A program made the translations under genes and the position numbers. 64,000 nucleotides of DNA, taken from the NCBI GenBank assembly GCA_023105745.1, contig JALGQZ010000002.1:40593997-40657996 (forward strand). The letters are read 5' to 3'. Below the pieces are notes generated by a model, which was not told where the DNA came from, made no database searches, and was given only the letters and a program-made list of their open reading frames with translations. Shown piece by piece: positions 44,561-57,663 of the stretch (its first letter is position 1; each line of letters starts with the position of its first letter). Source of the DNA: Austropuccinia psidii. Taxonomy: Eukaryota; Basidiomycota; Pucciniomycetes; Pucciniales; Sphaerophragmiaceae.

Positions 44561-45157
44561 CTCAAATTTTGAATTATTACTTTAAATTGTATGATTTAAG
44601 TCATTATTCAAGTCACATAAAGTTTGTTCTACAATTGGTGTAGACTGTCTTGGTAAATCATTTTTTGGTGATATATTGTTAATAGTTGATTGCACACCTT
44701 CTTTGAAATCAAGTATTTATTTACCACTTCTTTCCAATTGTTCTTGGAAAAGAGCTGCATTGTGGACATTTTAATTGTCCAAGTTCTGAACTTTTATTCT
44801 TAAATCTTTTAATTGTTTAGTAATACAATAAATATAATTATCATCTGGTTGATTAAGCAATGTACCTTTGGACTCTAATCATTCAAAAATATTCAGAAAA
44901 GACAAAATATTGTCTTTATTCACATTTTCTAGACCCATGACGATCATTTGTGATTCTTTGACTTGGAAATTTTGTTTTCCCAACTTCCTTTGGACATACT
45001 CAAAATTGTTAGGTTCTTTTTATAATTTACTTATTGAAAGTTTCAAAGTCAGATACAAGTCTTTCAGAATCTATTTCTTTGAGAAAGATAAATTCATTCC
45101 TTCCTCCTCCTCGTTTTTCTTAATTCTTTCAAAGCTCTTTTCATATTGAACACATTG

Positions 45158-45720
45158 TCATTGGCTGTTTTTTCTTTCTTTGTAATTCTTTAATTCTGAT
45201 GGTAAGGCTTGTTCCACTTGGGCTTGGCCTTTCCCTTTGCCTTTTGCTTGCCCTTCTGGTTTTTCTTTGGGGCTCTCTTTCCCTTTTTTCGTGCTTTTTG
45301 AGGATGATTCTTTCTTGTGGAGGCTTGAGGAGCTTCCACAGGGATTTTTTCCTTCTTCTGGGCCAACTGCCTTTTCTGATCCTCTGATAATATTCTTTGG
45401 TTTTCCAAACAGAATTTTATCTGTTTGACTTTCCCTTTGACAGAAATTGGAGTCCAACCTTTCAGAAGGTCCTCTGTCTTTTATGGGCCTAATAACTCCT
45501 TCAATTGAATATATTAGTTCATTGTCCCCATCCAGAGGCTTGGAAGAAGTTTCCATTCTTGCTTTTTTGCCACCATGTACCAGATCTTGTACTGAGACTG
45601 GGATATCTCTACTTCTGCTTCTTGGAAGTTGTTCATATCTTACAACAGGAATAAAAATTATTTGATCTTCAGGAATCTCAAGAAGATTTACAAGGTTTCT
45701 GGCTAACCTTTGGGAACTGG
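45158..45720 (-). pseudogene. B Gag N-terminal frame (frame a)
   Basis: The frame reads back from IFIPVVRYEQLPRSRSRDI through the METSSKPLDGDNELIYS start-like position (45554-45556) to ELKNYKERKNSQ, then a stop at 45158. It is the counterpart of the Gag frame a of A1. An in-frame stop near 45733-45735 truncates it upstream. It overlaps frame b at 45190-45480. Confidence 0.6.
45190..45480 (-). pseudogene. B frame b remnant of the overlapping accessory protein
   Basis: Open for 97 codons after a TAA at 45481-45483. It contains KTEDLLKGWTPISVKGK and a long basic run ending KAKPKWNKPYHQN, then a stop. The GW-P motif and the basic tail ending KPY-Q match the A1 frame b protein (LLNGWHP, KPYSQ). 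A third family thus keeps the second frame. The upstream exon is not identifiable in this decayed copy. Confidence 0.5.
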
Positions 45721-45739
45721 TGGAAGTTCTTTAAGTCTC

Positions 45740-46556
45740 CATTTGTGCCTCTCCTATGGGCTGAAATTCTTGTCTTTTTTATTTATGACTTGAATGTCCT
45801 GGTCAATATCCATTTTATTGGATGGAATAGTTACTTCCACTTCTATTAGGAGTCATTTTGCTTAAATTTGTAGACATTTTGGCTAATAAATGGATAAAAT
45901 TCACCTGTTGGACTTTTAAAGGGTTATTTTGTAAGTACACCTATTGGTCTTGGGCTGGTTTGAATTTAAACACTTGACTCTGACATGCTAGAGTCAGAAG
46001 AGTTTACTCTCATAGATGGCACTAGGATCAAAAATAATATAAGTTATTTTTATTAATAAATAATAATATAAAGAACTTCTAACTCATCTTATTGAATAAA
46101 GTTTCTCTAAAGTAATTTATGTCAAATTACATCAAAAATACATAAAAGTTTCTAAAGAGTAAAGATAAAATATTCTTAAGTGAAGATTCTTTTTTTTTCA
46201 TAATTTTTTTTACTGTACAATTTTTTTAAATAAATAATAATTATTCAATTAGAAAGTTAGTCATCAAAATTATATTATTATCCACCTTATACTAGAATAA
46301 CTTAAAGAATAAATTTCAAGTCTGTGATGTGAAAAAGCCACTATTTAGACAATAGAATGTTATTTAAAATCACTCAATAGTATATTTTTTCAAACCAAAT
46401 TCTTAATAAAAATAACTTTATTAATATTATAAAAATTATTCATAAGGGATAGGTCCCAAAAAAATCAAATATGAGTAAATATGGAGATTTTACGTCAAAA
46501 AAAAGTTAAATAAGGTGTAGAATATGATTTCTGTCCCAAAAATCAGTTAAAATAAT
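45740..46556 (-). other. Leader of B
   Basis: AT-rich, no supported ORF. It occupies the position where A1 has its accessory exon and introns, but I could not identify equivalents with confidence. Confidence 0.4.
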
Positions 46557-46571
46557 GGCCAGGCCCCAAAA
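46557..46571 (-). promoter_or_regulatory. Putative primer-binding site of B
   Basis: Sense strand TTTTGGGGCCTGGCC next to the LTR, a variant of the A site. TGG lies three bases from the LTR end. Confidence 0.5.
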
Positions 46572-48651
46572 TGTAAGATCTGTATATGGAAGACTTGATA
46601 ATAGTAACAAATATCAAGATTACTATGACTGTCCTCAGTAGAAAATATAATATAATTAATATTAATATTAACAATAATCATATTAAAAGAGAAGAATTAC
46701 TTTTTTTTATATTATTTAATAATGAATTATTATTATAATCACTGATGGATTTAATAATAAGAAATATAAAAGATCTTAATGAGACAATTATATGTTGAAA
46801 ATGATAATATTAACCATGTATAAGTAATATGAATATTATTTTTAAAAACAATATCACACAAGATTTGCAAAGATAATTCTTATAGAGAAATTCTATATAA
46901 AATATCTAATACTAGATGAAAAAGATATAGAGATTCAGAAAAAACTTACTTATAATATTTATTCAATACAATGAGTCAAACAACAGAAGCTATAGTATTA
47001 AATAAAGTTTATAAGTTACAAATACAAAAAAAATCAATTTTTTAAGAAACAAGATATTATTTAAGAGGTTTTAGAGAAATTTGTGGATCTTAAAAGATAT
47101 TTAAGACAAAAAGTCTATAAGATAAAATTCATTATTGGTGATTACAACAATATAATCTGAATTCTATGATTTCAATTCTTTAATTCAAGATTTATAAAGA
47201 ATAAAATACTTAAGAATTACTTTAATAATTATATCTTATATGCAATAAAGCTTTACCTGTTTAAATTTCTAATTTGATTGATTGGATGATGATTATGGAA
47301 AAAAACAGTGATTTAAAGGCCTTTTTATGCCTCAAAAGAAGCTCTCATAATTCATGATGAATATAAAGGGAATTCTTGGCTTAAAGCTGCAAACCATATA
47401 TAAAAATAAGGTTCTTAATTTAAGATAACTTATATTTCATTTCATCTTAAAGTTACCAGTGTTATTCGTAACTCCAAGTAGCTTTAATCCTCTTTTGGGC
47501 TAATTATTTCAAGCTTAATTATAGAATAAGTTTATTTATATCAAATTTAATTACATGAAAAACTTGAAAATAAATCCACAAGTTAAAATCTCTTAAACTG
47601 GATTTTTGATTAATTTTTTCTGAAAAAAATCCTAATTTTCTTTCAGAATAATTAAAAAGCTATTTTCAAGTCTAATTAACAGGAAGTGTTGTTTGGAGAA
47701 AGGATACTTGAAGTTTGATTTATAAAAAGATAAAATTTAGCTGTAATCTGTGTGAAAATCTCAAGAGAATCCATTAATAATTGAATTTTCAATGAATTTT
47801 TGAAGTTTCTGCTATTTTTCAGTGTAAAATAGCAATACACAACAAACCTTAACCTTTGATAAGATTTTAACACCTATTACTTTAAATTTTACTCTCAATT
47901 AAGCTTTGAAAGTTATTAAAACCTTTATTACAAGTTTTCATATGGGGATATACCCTTTGGCAGCTTTTGATTCCTGTCCAAATTGGGGATAAACCAGTTT
48001 AAACTGTAATATTAAATCAAAGTAAAATCTATAGTTTAAATAAGGTTGAAAATTTTCCAATAAAAGTGGAAAACCTTAATTGAGCTCTTTAACATCACAA
48101 TAGTTGGGTACCCTGGCTCTATTTGGCTTTTTCCTCCGTCCCACCTTATTGTGTGACTTTTGGCCTTTTATTTATCTAAATCCATACAATGGCTTTAAAC
48201 CAATTTTTATTGATCTCACACAGGATTTGAAGCCTTCATGGAAAATTCTCAACTAATTCAGTAAATATAAAAACCACACCATAACTTGAACCAAATTTTT
48301 TTAAGTTTGCATACACCTTATGCAACTTTTAATTTAAGGTTAAAATTCACAATTTGAAAATTGTTATGAAAACTGTAAAAATGTATATTTGTACTGTGAG
48401 ATTCTTAAACCTTCCAATAATACAAAAAAGCCATTTTTGGGCATAAAACTCAATGGGTCTATCCTATTTTGTTTTTGTAGAATCAAAAAATGACATAATA
48501 TTCTTAGCTCTGTTTATAAAAGATAAAGTTGTGCTTTTTTTGTTATTTTTTGATTTACATTCACTTGTTAAGTCTTTTTAAGACTAAATAAACTGTATAA
48601 AAGGCTATTTGTGGCCTCATGGGTATGTCATATATACCTCACAGGCTCACA
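46572..48651 (-). repeat. Right (5') LTR of B
   Basis: 2,080 bp, TGTAAGATC...GGCTCACA. It holds the uninterrupted version of the A2 target: 'aatctgaattctatg' around 47154-47168. Confidence 0.9.
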
Positions 48652-51230
48652 TATATATGCTTCCTCTCTTTATAAGCTATATAAAGCTTTGTTTTTCCTC
48701 AAAAGATATATTTTCAATGAATACAATTTCTCAGAAACTAAATCTAAGTAGACTCATATGCAATGAAATATTTATTGAACTAAATCTAAGATTGTTAGAT
48801 GAATATTCTTTATATTCAAATTTTTGGCAAAACGTTTATCTTTTTTGTTTTAATTATTACTGTTTCTTCAAATATGTTTTGAAAAGCAAAATAATGATCC
48901 ATATTCTGATTGATTAAAAACACTATGAGAGATATTTTTTGCATGATCACTATCTTAAGAATTTGTAGTAATATCAATAGCAATATTAATTTGCCTCAAA
49001 ATAAAGAAGGATATATTCTTATTTAACCTTTGAATTCTAAAATTGAGCTTATTTTGAAAATTAAACTTTTGGACAACAAATAAATTTCTTTTTACTGATT
49101 ATGCTTTTTATTCTTTAGTTTCTTCTATTATGAAAATATTTCAATATTAGAGATACATGAAATTTGATTTTTCAGTTCTCTAGGGATAATTATGCATAGA
49201 AATTGAAAGTGATATTTCTTAAAAGGTATTATTCTATCTTCAAATTTCCCCTCTCAATTATAAATGATAGCTATATTATAGCTATCATTTAGAGAAACAA
49301 AAAATATATACCTTGTAATTTCTTTCAGAAGGAAAAAATTAGTTTGTTTTTTCGGGTTTCATTTATTTAATGATTTTAGTTTGTTTCTTTTTTTTAAAAA
49401 AAAAAAACTTTTTCTTGAATTTTATAATTATTATTACTAATTACAGTTACTATAAAATGATTTTCTGTTTATTTATTCTTTGGATATTTAAATTTTATTC
49501 ATTTCTATATTTAATTTTGATTAGAATGATTGTAACTTGTATTTTTATCATCATTAACACTGTTGTCTATAAAAAAAATTCAATTTACTCAATTAAAAAG
49601 ATAAGAATTGTATTATTTTATTCAATTAATTAGCTCTATCATTTTTTCATAAAGCTATTCAATTGTGAGTATTTTTTTATTGGCTCTTATATAGGATTTC
49701 TATCTAATTCAGGAAGTTAGATTTACTTTTCTGTCAGCTTTTCCCCTCTTCTGAACTTAAACTTAAATTCATCAGTATTTTTGATCAAATCAAAAATCCC
49801 AAATGTAAAAATTCACAAGAGGTGGTATCATTCATACAATCCAAAAGCTCTTTCTAAACCAAAAAATATAATTGAATTTAATGATTTTAGACTTACATTA
49901 AAAACAATTATTTTTAAGTAGAACTCTTTTGTCTCAATATTAATGACCAAATCTGTATTCTTGTTTTTCATAAATCCAGAACTTGAATATTTACTCATGA
50001 ATATTATTTCCAAATAAGCTAACAAACAATTAATCTCTTTCATCAATTTCTCATATCTTATAAACATACACATTTTTTTCAAAACAAATTAATTCCAAAG
50101 AAATGAGTCAAAGAAGGATATATTGAATTTTCCAAAGCATGACTATTTTTACCCTTTAGGGTGGATCTCCCTTTTTAAAATATATCTCAAAAAAGGATAT
50201 TTTTATATTTCTTATCCTATTCATGAATTTATTTAGCTGAACTAGAAGAATTTGAAGTTTTTTGTTTTAAAGAAAAGCCCATAAATTTAGTCTTTTTTTA
50301 TTCAATTGAAAATACTGAATAATAAAGGAATAAAATGAGATTTCACTTAGAAATATCAACATTCTTATTTTCAAAAGAAGAAAAAAATGGAAAAAGACTA
50401 TGTCAATTGATCTTTTTCCATGTAAAAAATTGATGAGTGCAGTGGGCTATATCAGACCTAATTTCTTTGAGTGCATATTTTCTCTATTCTGAATCTGAGG
50501 TGATAGGGAATATTGAGTGTTCAAAATTTCTCTGAGGATAAATAGGAAAATAGATGTTTCCATTTTTTGTGTTTCATGCATATTACCAGCTTAAGGTGTG
50601 GATTTCATATTTTATAATTTTTAGATCTGTAGAAAACATATGGTAAGATTTATCAAATAACACCCCAATGATAAGATATGTATAGTTTATTTACAATAAT
50701 TATATCCTTGTTCTTAAGATAATAGCTTATTTTGGGATATTATTGATGAAATAATTTTTTCAAACATTTGGGACTACAAGTATAAAGGCAAAAGTATAAT
50801 ATTCTTGATATCAAGAAAATAATGGATCCAATTTCTCACATGAATCAATTTATCTCAAGTTATATATAATATGAAATAATTAAAAACGCTGCACAATAAA
50901 GAGAAGAATGTACCCAAAATGGTAGATTCAATGGGTGTTTTGTATGGATAGGAAAACTAAAATATTTTTTTTGAAAATATGAGAAAGTTACTTTAGCCAA
51001 GCCAAAATTTATTCAATACTTTTGAATTTAATGAAAACATAAAAAATACTAGCCTATGCAACAAATTTGCAAAAATATACATAAAAATGGAACTTTAAAT
51101 GCAGAATTTTCCTTAAATTTAATCAGATAAATTAAGAATTAGCCAGAATCCCATCAAAAACCATTTGGAAGAGCTATTATAATTATTTAATAAATTTAAA
51201 ATACATGAAGATGAATAAACCTCAAAAATG
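48652..51230. other. AT-rich stretch without a gene
   Basis: Short ORFs (48609-48917, 49370-49633, 49828-50082) are Ile/Phe/Tyr/Lys-rich as expected of random AT-rich sequence. One inverted pair 'atgatagctat'/'atagctatcat' stands at about 49264-49289. Nothing else is supported. Confidence 0.45.
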
Positions 51231-52640
51231 TACAACATATAGCACAGCATACATTAAATCAACATATTTGAAAAACAATTTGCTTAGGGTGGAATAATGA
51301 AAATTAGAAATTATCAATAAATCTTTGATTAAATTATTTCAATGAACTTGAAATAGACAAAAACATGAAGATGTGAAACCCATGGACAAAATATGGTAAA
51401 GCATGCATCAAAGTGACATTTTCAATCAAGATTTCACCTGGAGAGTGATTATATCAAGTAAATATCATCAATAAATTTATCAAAATAATATTTAAAGTAT
51501 TGTTTGAATGTTAAATTTATTTAAAAGAAATAAAAACCTAATATATGTTAATGAATACACAAAATATGGCAAAAGTTGCATTAAACTGATATTCTTGAGG
51601 CAGGATTTCCCCTGAGACTTATTCTAAGACTAATAAGCTTTACAGAATTTTGCTTTAAGTGGATAGGAAAAATTATCAGAGTGATTCCATGATTTTGCGG
51701 TAAAAAATATATAAAAAATGCTAAATAAATGCACCACATATGGAAAGATTTTCATAATCTGGAAATTGTTGATGCATTTTTGTCCTAGAGAGTGATTTAT
51801 AGTTATGAAAATTTTTTATTTAAATTAATAAGAAAATATATAAAAATAATTCAAGTAATTCAATCAATTCAAAATAGAAAAATCCACTAAAAAATTCTAA
51901 AAGCACCCAAAATATGGAAGAATTTCTATAAAACTAAACTTTTTCATGTGGTATTTTTCTGGAGAGAAATGATAATTCTAAAACTTAAACAAGAAATCCT
52001 CGAACAATTACTCAAATAATTATCCCAACTTTTTAATCAATTTCAAATACACAAACCCCTGATAAAATGATGAATAAATGCACAAAATATGGAAAGATCA
52101 TCATAAAACTGACATTTTTTATGCAGGTTCACAAGGTAAATTATTTATTAGAATATATACTTATTATGAATTTATTTAAAGTTTACAGCAAATTAACTTA
52201 AAAAATCATTAAAGTAAGCTTATCAACTTAAAATAGCTCAGAGACTGGTCAAAACACCAAAAGTGAATACACAAAATATGGTGAAATTTGCATACAACTG
52301 ATACTTTTGATGCAGGTTTTCCCTCATAAGTCATGATAAAATTTACAATTTCCTCCAAAAGGTACTATATTATTACTTAAACTATTTTTCAAATTATTCC
52401 ATTAATTCAAAATATACAAAAAATGGATAAAATGCTAAAAGAAATGCACAAAATATTCAAAACTTTGCATTAAAAGACATTTTTTTGATTTGCCTTGACC
52501 TAAAATAGTTAAAGAATTCTAAATTATGAAGATACTAATGAGGAACACTTTTAAAATATTATTCATGAGATTTAATCCATTAAACACAGACAAAAAATGG
52601 AAAAATAGTAAAAGATGAACAAAACATGGGATAAAAAAAA
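51231..52640 (+). repeat. Degenerate tandem array, period about 175 bp
   Basis: The landmark CACAAAATATGG (with variations) recurs at about 51231, 51385, 51558, 51731, 51904, 52081, 52270, 52447 and 52618. Spacing is 154, then 173, 173, 173, 177, 189, 177 and 171 bp. Each unit continues with a block like 'gcataaaactgacattttt', then 'atgcaggttttccc', and is preceded by 'aattcaaaata'. Units are diverged. More degenerate units may extend left to about 50880. Confidence 0.75.
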
Positions 52641-53041
52641 TACAGAGAATAGTAATTTTATGTAATTTTTTCATTTCCCAGTATCATTATGAATACTTTT
52701 ATATGTTATTGATTGAATTTTATCACTTAAATATTTTGAGTTGTATAATTGTGGAATAAGTATACCCCACTAAAGTAATTGATTCCCTGCATTTAAAAAC
52801 AATTATTAGCCATAGTGAAAGAATAGAAATAATTATAATCTCATATTTTGATCAAAACATTGATAAATTGATCTTCATTTGATTTCCTTTGGGTTTTTAT
52901 ATTAATAATCATAGAGTGGAATCTTAATCATTAACATTCATGCCAAAATATCATAATTGAAAGGATCAAATAAATCATTAAGACCTTATATAATTACCTT
53001 TCATTTTGAAGGAAAAATATTAATATCTAATTGAATATAAA
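52641..53041. other. Short AT-rich gap without features
   Basis: Between the tandem array and the A3 LTR. No gene or repeat seen. Confidence 0.45.
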
Positions 53042-54863
53042 TGTAAGGTGTGGATATGAAATATTTACTAAAAATTAAGTACTTTTCCTGTCCTCAAAAT
53101 TTGTATAAGGTACAATTCAATTAAAAATAGTAAATCTTATAAGTGTTTAAGAGAAAAAACACCAAATCTATTGTTTTAAAATTTATAAGAATAAATCAAT
53201 AATATTATGAAGATTTATTTTTTTATCAACAATAAAAATTTATCCAAAAATATTCTACAAGAAATATTTAAGGCTAAAAAAAATTCTTCAAGAGCAATTT
53301 CAATTGGAATTAATTGAGCAAAGAACTGCAGGAAATTGATATAAGAACATAGTCTTTAAAACTATTATTAAAGAGAAAACACACCCAAAAGTGACCAGAG
53401 TGAATTTGGAGACAAAGTGACAAAGTTAACAGTGATGAAAGATGCTTTGATTCACCTATGGGGTGGCTCAAGGGTAAAAATGATTATATAGGAGTTACAA
53501 ATAATGATTATGATGTTTTTTATTTTTTTTAATAGGTTTAAAAGGATATTAAAAGGGTGTTTAGAATCTTTTATTGATTGGCTTAACAGTGTTTAAACTA
53601 ATTATAAAAGGAAAATATTCTAACATGAAAAGAAAAGTGGGGCAAACAAGACATTCTTTTATACCCACCAATTTTCTTACTCCAAAAGTTAAATTTACTC
53701 TTTTCAGTCGTGAAAAACACTCTGACAACGGAAAAGCCAATTATTGAATCATTGAACCCTGGTTTGGACCAAAAAAGGGCTTATTTTAGCCATTTTTAGC
53801 CATCCTCAGCTATTTCAAACCCTTAAATCAGCCATTGCTACAGTAATAACCAGTTTAAATCCTTCAAAACATGCCAGAATGTGTGTAAAAGACGTCAAAA
53901 CCAGTTAAAGCTGTTTTTCCCAAGATTGTTTTAAATTAAGGGTAATTTTACCCCCTTTGCAACAGTTAAACCTGACCTTGTTGATGTGAAAACCTCATCA
54001 TCAATTGAGTCACAGACCCTGTGACTCAATTCCACGCCAAAAGTGATAAATCTTTGCATTAGCTTTAAAACCTATTCCTGGAAGAAAGGAATTTGGGGGA
54101 GTCTGGCATCCTTGGAGCCAAGATTCCTTCCCCCCCAGAATTAATCTTTCAAATTTATTTTTTCTTTAATTCCTCATCATCTATTATAATTGTAATTTGA
54201 ATATGTAATTGAGTTGAGTTTTTTACAGTAAACAGCTTTAATGATTGATACCTCAAATGTAAAATAAAGTTCACTTATGTAATATATGCTCACATTTTGA
54301 CATTTCAATTGAAAATACTTTGATTCCTCATAACTTCTAAACTGCACACCATACCTCAATCTTCACACAAAAATTGATGGTTAACACCACATGTGGTGTG
54401 AATTAAGTTAAGGTTTTGAGAATTTTCAATTTCCATACAGAAGATACTAAAAACTCAATTTAAGTTTATTTAGAGTTGAGTTACAGAAATTTCACCCAGA
54501 CGTGACCTCACCTTATTTTTTATGAGGAATTCAGTGGTGAAATAATTTTTATAGGTTTATTTATTGGATAAAAAGTTATAATAACTTTTGTTTAACTTTT
54601 TTCCAAAAATATTTTAATTCTGATATTTTTGTTGAAAATTTATTTTTACTTAATCTTTTCAAGTAAAAATCTGTTTTCAAAATTTTAAATTTCAATGTAA
54701 TTTTAATTTCAAATTATAATTAAAATTTTAATCTTATATATAAATTTTATATCTATATTTTAACATATTTCTTATAATATAAATAAATTTATTTATTTAT
54801 AATAATAACATTATTTTTTATTTGTGGTCTTTTGGGTATATAAAAATACCTCTAAGGCTCACA
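53042..54863 (-). repeat. 3' LTR of A3 (family A)
   Basis: 1,822 bp, TGTAAGG...GGCTCACA, more diverged than A1/A2. The 16-bp palindrome is intact (54384-54399). The shorter ancestral TTTCAATTGAAA is present instead of the 22-bp palindrome. Confidence 0.92.
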
Positions 54864-56245
54864 TTCCCTCCCCCTAAAAAAAGAATATTAATTTTGAATA
54901 TTTTTATTTCTAGTGTTCCTGAACCTTCTGAGAAGTTTGGTAGCTTCAGGTATATCTTTTTCTGCTAACATTCATCTTCACAAGTTGGGTCACTGTACCT
55001 GACAAGGTACTTCCTTACTTTCTTAGTCCCCAATTTCCTTTCTTTGAGAACTTTGGGAATTTTCTTAACACCAAACGATTCAACAGGAGGTACATTATGG
55101 GGAACCTTGTTTCTCAAGGGTAATCTTTCAGCCTCACCAGTTTTTTCAGGCTTTATCAGGCTTACTGGAAATGTAGGATGCTTATTACTAAGTTCCTCAG
55201 ACAATCATACTTCAACAACATTTTCCCCATGGAGGGCCTAATAACAAAATTCCTTGCAAAGGAGTCTTTTTGGTTCTTAAATCCTTTGATATGATTGAAT
55301 TTAGTGGTAGATACAAGTACTAAATATCCTATTTTGAAGTCTGGAGTATCATGTGATTTGTCCTATTTTACTTTGGCATATGCAAATGAGTTCTCCATGC
55401 ACCTTGCTGCATGATTTATAGCTTTTTTAGCATTCCTTTGAAGCTAGAAGCTGTAGGATTTATCTCAACCAAATCCTCCCTCAAGGAATTTTGGGGTAAT
55501 CTGGGATTCCATCCTTTTTCTAAAATAGCAGGAGTTTGATTGGTACTTACATGAATGGATCTTTTATATTCTAATTCAAGTGCAGGTAGAAGAATACACC
55601 AATAGTGGGTAAATCCATCACAATCTTTGCGCTCTAGGCCATATGCACAAATTCTGCAGACCATGTCTTTCAAAGTTTGGATCATTCTTTCAGCTAGACC
55701 ATCAGTTTGTGGGTGGTAGGCTTTATAGAAGGATAATTTTGTTCCAAACATGTGGTGAAGGTTTGTCTATAGTGCTGAGGTGAATTTGGGATCTCTTTCA
55801 CTAATTATGTTTTTGAATATGCCAGTCCATGATACTACTCTATTCCATATCAGAAGAGCTGTATCCATGGCTGTATAATCTTTTTGAAATGGCAAAAAGA
55901 TTGGAGTCTTACTGAACCTGTCAAAAATCACTAGGCATGCATTATAGCTTTTATCAGCCCCTGGTGGTAGGCCAGTTACCCAATCAATATGAACAATTTC
56001 CCAAGGTCTTCTGGGTTCTTGGATTTTGATCATATTTTCAAGTCTTTTTCCAGTGTTTTTATTTACTTTTTGACATCTTTCACAGGTTTTGCAATATTAT
56101 ACAACATCTTTTTGCCACATTGGCCACAATATACAGGTGTTGACTTCTTCCCTTGTCCTTTCCTCAGATAGGTGTCCTGAGAAGGGGCTGTAATGCCATT
56201 TTTCAAGTACAAGATTGATTAAGGATGTTTCCACAACTGTCATTA
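54864..56245 (-). pseudogene. A3 integrase fragment, interrupted by element D
   Basis: A polypurine tract (54864-54875), then the chromodomain-like end (KKIPKVLKERKLGTKK), GPY-type region and integrase core in pieces (54965-55204, 55416-55751, 55767-56033). They carry frameshifts and substitutions relative to A2: SERDPKF for SDRDPKF, HIDWVTGLPPG kept, [12 protein letters not shown] kept. The match to A2 stops abruptly at 56245, where the LTR of D begins. The 5' remainder of A3 should lie beyond D. Confidence 0.87.
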
Positions 56246-57638
56246 TGTCAGGCTGAGTCCATGAAGAGGTGATAATAATAGTATTTACAGCCTAAACTAT
56301 GACTTTGACACAGAGAATAATGATGAAAAAGGGTTTTAAATAAAGTATAAGGGCTTTACTATTAGCAAAATAGTGGTGGTGAGTACTTCTGAAAGCCCTG
56401 GGTGCAGTTTTGTCAGTTGGCTTACTATAATCAAAGCTAAAATACTTAAGTTTAAAGTATAGCTGACTTATTTTCCAATATTATAACTGTTTTGATGTTT
56501 TTAATATTTATTAATTCAAGAACAGGATGGGGAGTCCTCTTTTGGGCAGAGGAAGAGCCCTTTTTATCCTGAAATTGGATGGAAAGGTCCTCTGGACCAC
56601 TTCACATGGTGGAAGTAAAGATTCTTCACTTCAGAGTACTGGCTTGTGGTTTTCAAAAGGCCTGTATACTCTTTATTGCGCTCAGATGTGGTTTGAAACC
56701 ACATCTGGGCAGGTTTCCCCAATACAGGGTGAAAATGTTCATCTGGGGACCACACAGCCCTCTTCTGATGTGCATGATGCGTAGAATGCAGTACAGAACC
56801 TGTATGGGACCCTGGTATTGAAGTATAAACAAGCTTCTTTGTCTTTTTCAAGCCTCATAATCATAGTTAAGGGAAAATATCCCACAGTAAAGGTGTATTG
56901 ACCAAACTGTGGGATTTTGACCTTAAAGCTGCTATATCTTTTTTAGCTTTCAAGATATTGAGCTCAAAGTTGGTTCATTGTGTAGCCCTGGATGGGATCT
57001 ACACAATGGTACCTCATTTGGTATGTCTAACATTAAAGATGGAAATGTTATGCCATGTTCAATTTTTGTTGTTCAGATACATGATTTTCTCAAACTCCTT
57101 ATAGAACTTATTTGTCCCATAACTTTTTTCTGAATGAGATATGGGGAAATGGATGATACCATCAGATATCCCTGATTGTTTTCTTTCCAAAAAGACCCCA
57201 CTTTAAATATCTCACACTAAAACTGTATAAGTTAGATGAGAGGTGAATATTTTGTTCACCCTTATTTGACCTTATTTCAGCCATACCTTCTGTAGTTTTG
57301 GTGCTATCTGAGTTTGGATAGTACCATTGCATATCCCTGACCTGAAGCTTCAATGTGAATACCCATTTGCTGGGGTTAAGCCTCCTCCTCTGGTTTTGAG
57401 ATGAGAGGTGAAAATTAATGTTTATGCTCAGCAACTACTTTGAGAAGGAGTAAATTTTTTCTTCTTTTTCCTATGGTGATGGAACTTATATATTTGGAAA
57501 CAGCTGAGTTTTCTCTTTTTTTGTTACCTTTTGAGCTATTTTGGCTCAGCTCCATGTTCTGGTGGTATTTTGCTCTACCATTGGTTTATGGTGTTTGGAT
57601 GTCATGCTTGTGTTCTGGTTTTGAGCCACAGGCTGACA
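56246..57638 (-). repeat. 3' LTR of D
   Basis: 1,393 bp, beginning TGTCAGGCTG and ending CAGGCTGACA, an imperfect terminal inverted repeat with one mismatch. It is much less AT-rich than LTRs A and B. It holds a perfect 12+1+12 palindrome at 56683-56707. Several ORFs of 65-95 codons inside are accidental. Confidence 0.85.
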
Positions 57639-57659
57639 TACCCTTCCTTCAAAAGAAGG
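57639..57659 (-). promoter_or_regulatory. Polypurine tract of D
   Basis: Sense strand GAAGGAAGGGTA directly before the LTR (plus strand TACCCTTCCTTC). Confidence 0.65.
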
Positions 57660-57663
57660 CTCA

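Larger units (their letters stand above)
29373..48651 (-). mobile_element. Ty3/gypsy element B, old, integrase-deleted, split by A2
   Basis: Left LTR 29373-30013 plus 40115-41579 (interrupted by A2), internal region 41580-46571, right LTR 46572-48651. The internal region is only about 5.0 kb, against 6.4 kb for A2, because integrase is missing. All coding parts carry stops and frameshifts. Flanks AATAT (29368-29372) and TATAT (48652-48656) match at four of five bases, compatible with an old target duplication. Confidence 0.88.

Noticed and set aside
48609..50082. Several ORFs of 84-102 codons in AT-rich DNA
   Set aside because: Ile/Phe/Tyr/Lys-dominated residues typical of translated AT-rich non-coding sequence.
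56527..57434. ORFs of 68-95 codons on both strands within the LTR of D
   Set aside because: They overlap on both strands and lie entirely within a defined LTR; no motif.
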